Positions 11,639-20,726 of a stretch of DNA of 64,000 nt are shown one piece after another. The notes below the pieces were generated by a model, which did not search any database, was not told the DNA's origin, and saw nothing but the letters and a program-made list of their open reading frames with translations. The translations under genes were made by a program, and so were the position numbers. Where the stretch lies: contig NC_083394.1 in NCBI RefSeq assembly GCF_030864355.1, positions 2,356,001 to 2,420,000 of the forward strand, read 5' to 3'. The stretch's first letter is position 1, and the number at the start of each line of letters is the position of its first letter. The DNA is from Cutaneotrichosporon cavernicola (taxonomy: Eukaryota > Basidiomycota > Tremellomycetes > Trichosporonales > Trichosporonaceae).

Positions 11639-13665
11639 CTACTCGCGCTCGCCGCGCTCGCGCTCTTCATCGCCCATCTCAACTTCACCAGCGTGCACCT
11701 GGATCTCGTCGCCGCCACTACCGTGCCACTTGGCGCTAATCTCTCCGCTCAAGCCAGCGATCTCGCCCGTGCCGCGTGCGAGCGCCTTCTCCGCAGCCTC
11801 GCGGCTGGGGTACGTCACCAAAACGCCGTCAGACACTTGCTCGACGTTGCCGCCTGTCGATCGGTACCACTCGAGCACGGCGTCGGCGGAGCCCTGCAGC
11901 CCGTCGCCAGAAACATGCACGGCCTTGGAGCGGTTGTCGAGGCGCATCGCGCCAAAGCCGCCGTACCCGCCGCGACCCCTGCCACGACCACGCCCGCGTC
12001 CGCGTGGCGCGCCTCGGTTGTATGGCGAGTAGCGCTGGGGAATGCCCATGGTGGATGCCTGGTATCAGCTCACAGTAAGGCCAACCGAGCAGAATCTTGC
12101 TCAGCTGTAGAGCCACGCTCGGCGCTCTCGCCGAGCACTCACCTTGTCCCGTAACGCTGTGAGCTGCGCATTCAAGCGGAGGAGCTCCTCCTCGTCCCCA
12201 CCTGACGTCTCCATGCCGTGCTTAGCAAGCTGGGCGTCGAGCTTGTCCTTCGCGCTCATTTCCTCCTTCGGCGGGTTTTCAATCACGGCCAGTTCGAGCT
12301 TGATCTCCTTGACGCGCTTCAGAATCTCCATCTTGTCCTCCTGGCTCGCGGTGCCTGCGCGCGCAAACAACACCTTCTGCTCGGCGATGAGTGTCTCGCG
12401 CTTCTGGTTGCGCTCGCGCGTCTCGAGCTCGGCGAGCGTCTTGCGCAGCCGGCTCTCCGGGCCCTCGAGCTTGACCTGGTGGTTGCCTTGGAGGTCCTCG
12501 CCGGCCTCGAGACGCTTCATGTTCTCGAGCAGCGTCTTGCTGGCCTCGAGCGCCTTCTGTCCCGCCCCGCCGTGACCGGGCAGGGGCTTGTGCCACAACA
12601 CCTTGACGTGGCGGTTGTCGAAGACGGCAGCATCGCTCTTCCACGCCTGGTACGCCTCGCCGTTGCTAGTGAAGCTCACGAGCGCCCGGCGGGAGTGTCC
12701 CTCAACCGCAACGTTGGTAACGTCGCCGAACTGAGAGAAGTACTCGGTGATCGAGGCCATGTTGCAGTTCTCACGCGGGATCTCGGTGATGAGGAGCGTG
12801 TTCCCGTTGCGGTCGCGCGGGGGACGCGATGCGCCGAGAGCAAACTCGGGCGGCGGGGCTGGCCTCCCGCCACGCCCACCTGGACCGCCTGGCCCACCTG
12901 GACCGCCTGGTCCTCCTGGTCCTCCTGGCCCTCCGGGACCGGGGAAGAACATCGGTGGCATCATGCCACCCATGTGCGGGTCGAAGGGCATCGGTGGCCC
13001 ACCGCGCCCGCGTCCTCTTCCTCGCCCGCGGAAGCCGCCGCGGCCCTGTGGGCCCATAAAGTTGCCCATTTGCGCAAACATCATCTCGGCGGTAGGGATA
13101 ATCATGTCGTCGCTGTGCTCGAACTGGCAGTCGGCGCCGCGCATGCAAAAGCCGCGTTCTGCCGTCAGCCACACGTCTAGATGGGAAGCTGAGTAAGGAC
13201 GCACCATGGTAATCCCTGCAGCGCTGCCTCGGTCTTCGCTCTCCCTCGCCCATATCGACGTCACCCGGGCTCTGGGAGACCATGGGGTTAGCAGGAAGGG
13301 AGTGCGGGGCCTGTGGTGGCTGCCCAGGTGCCGGTGCGAGTAGAGGCGCGGCCGGGAGGTAGCTCTTGGAGCGGATGGTCTGGAAGGCGGCCTTGACGAA
13401 CGGCAGGGCCTGGTCCGCAAGAAAGTCCTGCAGGTCGTTGGCCGCGTATTCCTCCCACTGGTCGTCGGTCCATGACGCGCGTACCGGGTCCGAGTCGGTG
13501 ACGAGCCATGCTATGAAGTAGTCGGCGAGGACGTCGGGCTCTGCGTCGCAACTGCTGTTAGAAATATTGCCAGTGGAGGAAGGTGAGGGAGACGTACATT
13601 GGCTCGAGAGCTATTACGAGCCATTGTTTGAAGTCTGGTGAGGCTGTTGCCTCTTGGATTGACAT
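11639..13665 (-). CDS. PWI-like, CCCH zinc-finger and RRM RNA-binding protein (RBM26/27-like)
   Basis: Four exons: 13598-13665, 13205-13551, 12143-13158, 11639-12058; 616 aa. The N-terminus (residues 1-100) resembles the PWI-like fold of RBM26/27 (EPICDAEPDVLADY). One CCCH finger follows with spacing C-x8-C-x5-C-x3-H, inside CRDYHERGFCMRGADC. Then come Gly-Arg and Gly-Gly-Pro runs, an RRM (about 250-330), a long charged coiled-coil segment, and an RGG-like run before a second RRM-like C-terminus. In fission yeast the likely homologue Rmn1 works in nuclear RNA surveillance with the MTREC complex; that role here is inferred. Introns are 46-84 nt. Confidence 0.87.
12865..12945. repeat. Gly-Gly-Pro coding repeat
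   Basis: A 9-nt unit (GG-CCA-CCT-like on the plus strand) is repeated about seven times and encodes Gly-Gly-Pro on the minus strand inside the RBM26-like gene, in the linker between the CCCH finger and the RRM. Confidence 0.7.
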
Positions 13666-14092
13666 TGTTGTGTGGATGTTTAGTGTCTCACTGGATCAAA
13701 AGGGTTGAAGAATGACAAGCTAAGAGCTAAGAGTTTGTGGATCAGTAAAACAGACAAATCACTCAATGACGGAAGCATTTCCTCATCTCTCTTAAAGAGA
13801 AACGCCAGTTCTGCCCTCACCACATAACTATATCACTCCATGCATCGATGTATCAACTCGATGGCTTCCCTACTAGCTACTAGAGCAACACACGATCTTG
13901 AACACGATCTGATGAGTCAGCACGGTACTCTGAGTCGCCGACCCCCTTGCCACCAGAGCCCACAGCCGGCATCTCAACCCCCAGCTCAACTGAGCTCAGC
14001 CCTTCGCTCCTTGTCTCATCCAACCCCCATCTCCATCCCTCACCGCCATTGCCCCCCTCTCCCCCCCCCCCCCCCCCCTCCACCCCGCGAAC
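13666..14092. other. Intergenic, promoter of the RBM26-like gene
   Basis: 427 bp between the start of the RBM26-like gene and the stop of the cupin gene. No coding sequence is supported. The right end is very C-rich. Confidence 0.5.
14061..14078. repeat. Homopolymer C tract
   Basis: Eighteen consecutive C bases, with further C-rich sequence on both sides, start about 14 bp beyond the cupin stop codon. On the transcribed strand of that gene this is a G run in the 3' flank. Confidence 0.9.
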
Positions 14093-14617
14093 TCACCAGA
14101 ACATGACTTCCTCCAGCTCCTTCCCCCCAATCTCAACCGACAACGCCGCCACCACCACAGTCACCCATCGCGCCCCCTCCGCCGTTGCCTCCCAAGCATG
14201 TAACGTGCCGCGCTGCACGACCACCTCTCCGGCCTTGACGAGCGTCCGTTCCTCTCCGCCTCCCTTTGGCGTGATGAGATATGCGCTGCCCGACACGAAC
14301 ACGTTATAGTCGAGCGAGTTGGTCCGGTGCATCTCCACGCGAAAGTGCGGTGCAAGCTCGGTAACTTGTGCGTTCACCCCGCCCGGCGTAACGACACTAG
14401 GAGCTAGTGCTTCTGCCGCCTTGATCTCGGTATCGGAGAGGGTTGCAGTAGATATCGCCGGCAAGCCGACGGTCGCGAACAGTGGCGCGAGACCAGCGTT
14501 GCCCTCAAGCGCGGGGCGGAGGGGGATAGAGGTGTCGTGTAACACCACATTGGTGCCGTCCGTGTCGGCTGCGGCGTGGGAGGTTATGATGCGCCGCAGG
14601 GGGGCGTAGCTTGTCAT
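14093..14617 (-). CDS. Small cupin-fold protein
   Basis: Single exon of 174 aa. The C-terminal half (residues about 85-165) has the cupin pattern: a His-containing strand (LAPHFRVEMHRTNSLDYNV), a Gly-rich turn (ITPKGGGEERTLVKAGEVV) and a second metal-type motif ending in GTLHAWE. This gives candidate metal ligands, with the His in TLHAW likely the second-motif ligand. Enzymatic activity and substrate are unknown. The N-terminus (TSHAAADTDGTNVVLHD) fits a fungal single-domain cupin. No intron is needed. Confidence 0.78.
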   Translation of the reverse strand: MTSYAPLRRIITSHAAADTDGTNVVLHDTSIPLRPALEGNAGLAPLFATVGLPAISTATLSDTEIKAAEALAPSVVTPGGVNAQVTELAPHFRVEMHRTNSLDYNVFVSGSAYLITPKGGGEERTLVKAGEVVVQRGTLHAWEATAEGARWVTVVVAALSVEIGGKELEEVMFW

Positions 14618-14939
14618 CGTCGCGAGGTGTGCATCATACCAGAGTGCAAATGCACGACAGTCTTGATGAAGAGAGAGTGAGTGCTCCTGCTCGGCATGTC
14701 ATCGGGCCGACGTGCCGGTGTTATGCCGAAAACGATCGGTGTCCGTCTTGGGACCCGCTTTGTGGCGATTGTGGCGACGGGCTTGACTGGCGCGGTGCAA
14801 ACTCTCTGCCGGTCGTCAAACTTGGGAGATTTGGAGGCTTCGCGTCTACATACCCCCGCATGCGTCTCGGTCACGGCCTGTTCGGGTGCCGTAACCATGC
14901 GCTGTGTGCGTCTAGAACTGCCAGCGTGTGCCTGATACC

Positions 14940-15165
14940 AATCAGATAAGATGTTTCCGCCGAGCTCGGTCAGGCCGCTGAACCCGCCGAAACGCCACAG
15001 CGCACCTCCCGAGGCAGCGAGGGTCGCCCCGCCGCGACCTACACCCGGCGCATCGGGGAGCTGCATCCAGCTTCCCGTTCAGGGGGAGAAGGACCAGACG
15101 TCGGAGAGACGCGGACCGACACCGCAGCCAGCGTGTACACGAATGCGTCCCGCATAGCGGTCGCG
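14940..15165 (-). pseudogene. Relic of a kelch-repeat gene
   Basis: On the minus strand, VGPRLSDVWSFSP is followed by a stop and then WMQLPDAPGVGRGGATLA and ALWRFGGFSGLTELGG. Together these match consecutive kelch blades. The copy has an in-frame stop between the blades and at least one shift near 15130, and no intact start or end is visible. It is read as a broken gene remnant; the functional parent is not in this window. Confidence 0.6.
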
Positions 15166-15512
15166 CAGTGATACCAAAGAGGAAGATATCAGGTTACATC
15201 TCTGATATGCCTTGCGCGCAGAACTCGGCCAACACATCCCTCAAGGACATGCACGAGGCTCTGAGGACGGTGAGGTCTTCTAGATAGGTCAGACGCTTGA
15301 CTCGAACTGCGCGTAGGGGTGCAGTTTCACGTAAAAAGATCTGCGCACAGACCCAGATATTGCCAGCCGAGTCTTTCCTCCGTATGTCAGAACTCAGATA
15401 CCCCGGTGCTGGGAATCGTTGCATGGGAATCCTTTATGAGACGTCATCACACGGGGCCACACGGAGCGCTCTCCTCGCCCCTGTCGAGTGGGGAACGCCA
15501 GCCAGCGCGTGT
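15166..15512. other. No supported gene
   Basis: Between the kelch relic and the small methyltransferase. Short frames are open on both strands but show no motif; part could be further decayed kelch-gene sequence. Confidence 0.4.
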
Positions 15513-15974
15513 TTAAATCCAGCGCCGCACCGACTTCTTGTACGAAGCATAATCGTCTCCAAAGTTGGCCTGCAGCGCGCGCTCCTCTGGAATAATCTGG
15601 AAGCGGGTCATGTACGCGATGAACACGGCGATCACGCCGGCTCCGAGTGGTGCCTTCTTCCACACACTCCAGGCCGTGAGTCCGAAGCAGAGCGAGAGGT
15701 ACATGGGGTTGCGGGTGAGGGCGAAAACGCCATCGCGGACGACCGTGCTGCTCTTGTTGGGAGAGAAGGGAGTCATGGTCGTCTTATGCTTGCGGAAGTC
15801 GAAGATGGCTTTGAGGTTGATCACGAGGCCCACGGCCGCAATGCCGCCCGCGACGTACGGCCGGTAAGGAATGTCGTATGCGTACTCGGGAAAGCGGTCG
15901 GCGAGGACCGTGATGCTGTAGCCAGAGAGGATGGCAAGGAGGGGAGGGGGGACGCGGGTCTCGAGGAAGGACAT
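15513..15974 (-). CDS. Small membrane methyltransferase, isoprenylcysteine/phospholipid methyltransferase-like
   Basis: Single exon of 153 aa; start at the ATG complementary to 15972-15974 (MSFLETRVPP). The frame is open further upstream but without family-like sequence. Three or four hydrophobic segments are visible. The C-terminal half carries the family signature TRNPMYLSL, an EE pair (IIPEERAL), then FGDDYASYKKSVRRWI. The family methylates prenylcysteines, phospholipids or other hydrophobic acceptors with S-adenosylmethionine at membranes; the acceptor here cannot be predicted. It is shorter than true Ste14, so a generic call is safer. Confidence 0.8.
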   Translation of the reverse strand: MSFLETRVPPPLLAILSGYSITVLADRFPEYAYDIPYRPYVAGGIAAVGLVINLKAIFDFRKHKTTMTPFSPNKSSTVVRDGVFALTRNPMYLSLCFGLTAWSVWKKAPLGAGVIAVFIAYMTRFQIIPEERALQANFGDDYASYKKSVRRWI

Positions 15975-16663
15975 TGTGCTTGGAGTTGGAATGTTTGTGA
16001 GTTGTGAGTTGTGAGCTTGATAGATGATCGATGACAAGAGTATAGAGTGGGTGGCGTCGATGACGTTGACTTTGACAATCAAGGTAATGAGCGATCAACC
16101 GGTAACATTAACCGGCCCAACCTTCCTCTACATCACTACTTCTACTTTTCTGGGCGATATCACTTACTCCTGATTACCTACATGCTCTGCAATCCCCTGC
16201 TTGACGCAATAACTATGCTCATCATCCACGACATTGAGAACTGGGACGAGGCAACGATGCACCGTTTCATCTGGTCCATCTCCATCATGAAGCTACAGGC
16301 CGTGATTGGCGGAGAAGTCCTTGTCCTCGTACACCTGCTGCCCATAGTGGCCAAGTACACCAACACCCCGCCACCGCCATTCCGAGCTCAGATGTTGCAC
16401 GTCGCCAACACGAGGCACACGTGGGAGAGTTTTCCAAAGGGCTGTACGTTGGATGGCTGGAACCAGCTCAGTTCGGCTCAGAGGTTCACTTACCATCGGG
16501 GAGGCGAGAACGCCTAGGGACTTCGCGACTTGGGACTCGGCTGCCTGTTTACACGCAGGCAGCCAAGGAGTACGGAAAGGAGCGGCGCAATTGGATAGGA
16601 GGTCGTAGACATGCACGATTCAGCCTATGGTAAATACAACTCTAGACAATTCTAGACTCTAGC
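15975..16663. other. Intergenic, no confident gene
   Basis: 689 bp. A plus-strand frame at 16047-16517 and minus-strand frames at 16178-16616 are open, but neither shows a domain or a supporting splice structure, and the plus frame overlaps the promoter of the methyltransferase. Confidence 0.4.
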
Positions 16664-17870
16664 TTAGTGGCCCCACGCCTCGTTTGCGCGGCGCAGTTGC
16701 TCGGCCTTCCAGGGAGCAGCTGTCGCTGCTCCGCCCTCCGACACAGGCTCATCGTCCTGCGACACTTCGGGGCTGGGAATGTGCTCACCCCAGCACCACC
16801 CACCTACCCAGAGGCCCTGCACAACAACACGCTTGCCGAGCACTTCGGCCTGGAACATCTTAAGTAACCCGCTGTGTGGCTTGACCCAGTTCGGGAATGT
16901 CGACAGGCTATCCAGGAGTGGGGAATGCTCGCTGAACGCTGCACCGCGTTTAAACAGACCCACTCGATGCAAAGTGAGCGTATACAGGTCAGTGAACGGC
17001 GCCTCAGTCGTTGTTGCTAACTTGAGTGCCTCCGCTGGCGACGTGGGTCCGCCGAGCAGCTGCGCGGAACCGAAGAGGTACGGAAGGAAAGCAAAGTCGT
17101 CGAGGCCCCACACACCGTGGGAGCCCGCCGGCTCGAGTCGGTACATTGCTTGCAGCTTGGTCGTGAGGTCGAGGTAGCGAGGAAAGACTCGAAGCACAAG
17201 CTGGTCCTGCGCGTCCGCGTCGCCTGCCCAGCCGGAGACGACGCACACCCAGAGGCCGAGGATGAAGGCGAGCTCGTGTCCCGTTCCGTAATCTAAACGT
17301 GTGGGGTGACCGAACGCATGAGACTGAATCAGAAGTGGGAGGAGCTGGTCAAGAAGGTGTGGTGGCAGGCTCTCCGGGAAGTAAGACGGGAGTCGCTACC
17401 GTCAGTGGTGCCCCGCACGTGGAAGCCCTCACCTTCTCCACGAGCCCGATATAGTCTCGAAACGCGCGATTTCCGAAGCGCTGGTTCTCCTGTGGGAAAG
17501 GTGGGACCTCGTCAACCCAGTCGACCATGGCGTCGAGGAGGCGGAGGAACGTGGTAGTGGTCTGGGGTCAGCTTACGGCAGCGATAGGAAGCGAACGCAC
17601 CTCGGAAGCACCGTCATACGCGGGAGGCCCGTCAACGATTGGGCGCCCGCGGATCCGTTCGCACCGTACGCGCAACCAGTCAATGAACCCGCGATATCCC
17701 GGAGTCGCGGGCCAGGCGTGAACGGCGTCCTCGGTCGTCAGGACCGGGGCAGGCGGGGCGGGGTTGGAGGGGAGGACGACAGCGTCAGCGAGGCCTGCTA
17801 GCGCCGGGGCTGCATAAGATGCGGCGGTATGTCCGTGCTTCCGATGAGGTATACTGGTGGGTGGTGGCAT
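16664..17870 (-). CDS. Serine/threonine phosphatase 2A activator (PTPA/Rrd type peptidyl-prolyl isomerase)
   Basis: PP2A activator that helps fold or reactivate the phosphatase catalytic subunit. Three exons: 17601-17870, 17433-17561, 16664-17395; 376 aa. Family signatures include the segment DYGTGHELAF and the block YRLEPAGSHGVWGLDDF followed by FLFGSAQL. All are strongly conserved in PTPA. Introns are 39 and 37 nt, with GCTGACCCCAG and CTGACGGTAG ends. Budding yeast has two paralogues (RRD1, RRD2); which one this represents is not decided. The start is the ATG nearest the conserved region; an in-frame ATG at about 17922 is an alternative. Confidence 0.9.
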
Positions 17871-18245
17871 CGAAGTGGACGCCAGCGGTCGGGGCGCGCG
17901 GGTCGTCGTTTGTAATGGCATGGCTCGTGATGAAGGACCGGTGGCCCATGGGGCACGTGTAGTAGTACTTTGCGGTACCCCGGGGCGTCGAGTGACTGCT
18001 GGTGGTAGCATGCCATCGTTTGAACCCATTGTTTACAAAATCGAGAGACGGAGTGGAGACAAGGTTGACAAGAACACGCACGGTTTGAAACACGACCGAA
18101 GGCATCTTGGGATTAGGTGGCCAAGTCAAATGAATCTCACGTGGCAATCACGTGATTTAGCTCGTGCCTGGAGACAAATGTCTGCTCGAAATGTTGACCG
18201 GCATTCAACTGAAAGCTCATCCTTTATCCACTAGAGAAACACACC
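17871..18245. promoter_or_regulatory. Divergent promoter region, PTPA / TRM11
   Basis: 375 bp between two head-to-head start codons. It contains CACGTG-containing and CACGTGA sequences near 18138-18152, which resemble E-box type sites, but no factor can be assigned from sequence alone. Confidence 0.35.
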
Positions 18246-20088
18246 ATGCCGCGCTACTTTCTCCGCGGCTCACTCGAGCACCCCTCCTTCCGACTGCCCG
18301 AAATCCATGCCATTGCGGAGCTCTTCGGCTTCGAGGTGCGCGTGATCTCCGAGGCGCCGGAGAAGGGCATCCTGATTGTTGATGTCGACAGCGAGGAGCA
18401 CATCGAGCGTCTTCTCGACCGCGGCATCCTCGTCTTGTACGCTACCACCTCTTGTTTTAGCTGACTTCAGCTTCGCGTGTGAGCTGTACGCTCACGCGCA
18501 TACGTACGAGGAGCTGCAGGCTGCCATGCGTGAGCGCGCGGCTGAGGGCATCTTCGAGCCGCACATGGACAAGAGCTGGAAGATTGCCGTCGAGTGTGTC
18601 AATAATCACGCTACGGACCGGCGGTCGCTCGACGTCATCAACAGCTTTGGGTGGATCGGATTGCGTGGCAAGATCAACCTCAGGAAGCCTCAGTGCGAGC
18701 TTGTCGTGCTTGAGGACTGTCAGTTGGTTTGGAGACAGGACTAACGGCAGACAAGTATGTCACGATCCACACGAAGGAGGCGCGTCTTGACCGCGACGGA
18801 CAGTTCCAGGAGGTGTACTTTGGCCGCCGAGTGGGCTTCTCGCGGGCACGCCCACTCATTAATGCGCACGAGGTCAAGTCCCGCGCATTCTTCGGCAACA
18901 CAAGCATGGAGAGCGAGATGGGTCTCCTGATGGCAGGACAGGCTTGTGTGAGTAGGCTTGGGAGGTGGTGGGGTGAGGAAAATGGATAGCTGACATCAGC
19001 CCGCTCCTGGCAGGATCATGTACGACCCGTTCGTCGGCACCGGCTCGTGCCTGTATGGTGTCGCACACTGGGGTTCGCTGGTCATCGGGTCAGACATCGA
19101 TGCGCGCCAGTTCCGCGGCAAAGGTGAGTCGATGGCCAGTTGTGGGAGGGCAACTCGCAAATGTGATCAAAAACTGACAAGCAGAGAAGGGCAAGGACAT
19201 TGTCCCTGGCATTATGCGCAGCGCTAAGCAATACGGCATTGACCAGCGCTTCCTCGACAACATGTGCTTTGACATCACAAATGGACCATGGCGCCGCGGC
19301 GGTGTGCTCGACGCGATTATCACCGACCCTCCTTGTAAGCTAGCCTTTATTTACTCCAAAGTTAACACAGATGGTGTGCGGGCCGGTGCGAAGCGTCTTG
19401 GCAAGGCGTCGACCCGCAAGCGCAACGTTCTTCGTGACGAGCCGTTCCTCATGCCCGATGGGACGTATGCCCACCAGTGAGTTGGGCTTGGACGGCTTCA
19501 AGCAGGCCGTTTCAGAAGCTGATAGCAGAAACCCTGACTACGTCCCTCCTTCGAAACCGTACGAGCTAGTCGACCTGACCAAGGATCTCGTTCAGCTTGC
19601 GCGGTACCTGCTTGTTCCTGGAGGACGCCTCGTCTTTTTCCTCCCAACCGTGACGGATGAGTACGACGAGGTGGACATCCCCGTCGTCGAGGGCATGAAG
19701 GAGCTCAAGTGGGGCGAGGGTAGCGTACAGAGCTTTGGACGTTGGGGCAGGAGGGTGAGCTTATGCCTTCGTTGCGGAAGCTGACAGCAGCTCATCACCA
19801 TGGTTAAGACGGCCGAGGACGACGGGCCGCGCCCCACGTTCGGTGACCACAGCGATCTGCTTGCCGAGAAGGAGCCAGGGCACCACCGATTCGCACAAAA
19901 GGTGTGTATGACTTGTGACTTGAGTGGTCGAGCGTGGTGTATTCGGAGAGTGGGATTGACAGCAGTACTTCAAGAGCTCTCGCGGAGGCAGCGAGGCAAC
20001 GTCTGTGACTGGAGCTGCGACACCCGTGCCGGAAGGCGAGGTCGATGTTGATGTCGTGACGGAGGGTGTGGAGAAGGTGCAGGTGTGA
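18246..20088 (+). CDS. TRM11: tRNA guanosine-10 N2-methyltransferase catalytic subunit Trm11
   Basis: Catalytic subunit that forms N2-methylguanosine at position 10 of tRNAs, together with Trm112. Nine exons: 18246-18436, 18471-18718, 18751-18947, 19000-19123, 19185-19334, 19371-19476, 19529-19754, 19791-19901, 19966-20088; 491 aa, all in phase. The N-terminal third fits the THUMP-containing region. The methyltransferase fold shows motif I as YDPFVGTGS (about residue 218) and the catalytic TDPPYGVRAG. The last exons include LLVPGGRLVFFLPT. Introns are 32-64 nt with GCTGAC or CTAAC branch sites. The C-terminal tail (after KSSRGG) is acidic and looks disordered. Confidence 0.93.
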
Positions 20089-20726
20089 TGCGTAGATCGG
20101 ATACCTTGTACGATATACTATGACTGTCTTGACTCGGGTTCCTCGGGTTTAGAGGAGAGACGGAAGGTGCTCAACTCGTCTGGGTTACCAACCGCGGCCC
20201 GCTCCAGCTTAGAAAAAGATCCGCCAGCCCCGAGCTCTCAACCCTCCCTCTGGCCTTGATCCGGGCTCCACGCAGCGTCATAATCTTCCCTTGTATCAGA
20301 CCATGACGGGGAACTGGGAAATCCAAGGTTCGGTTCTGCTCTATCCCTTGTCTGAGAATATCGTTAGATTCTGAGCAGGTCGGTAAGAAATACATACCGA
20401 ACCCGAAGCCGTATTCACATCAAACCGTCTAGTTTTCAGAGTTGTTTCTTGTGGCACCAGTACCTGGATGGGACATGTGCCCACATTAGTATTGGAAGTA
20501 GACCATCAAACACTTAGATCCCTCAGAAGTGTTCATGCATGCCAGATGCATCCAAAGGTTCTGCCAACAGGTGATGTTGTCCCCCGTGGCGCATGCAACT
20601 GCTGTGAGACAAACATACCTGACGGGAGCTAATCCACGTGGAGGGGCTCAAATAAACATTAGCGCGGTTGTCTTGTTTGTGATTGCTCTTCAACTTATCA
20701 TCTCTCCATCTCACCTCACATCCTTC
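20089..20726. other. Intergenic between TRM11 and PCH2
   Basis: 638 bp with no supported coding sequence. Pyrimidine-rich sequence (TCATCTCTCCATCTCACC) just before 20727 looks like a PCH2 leader or promoter. Confidence 0.45.

Noticed and set aside
15297..16007. Plus-strand frame over the small methyltransferase
   Set aside because: Antisense shadow of the methyltransferase gene; the family motifs are on the minus strand.
16047..16517. Plus-strand frame with some protein-like stretches
   Set aside because: No domain, overlaps the promoter of the methyltransferase gene, and the start is not in a good context. A minus-strand frame on the same DNA looks equally plausible, so neither was called.
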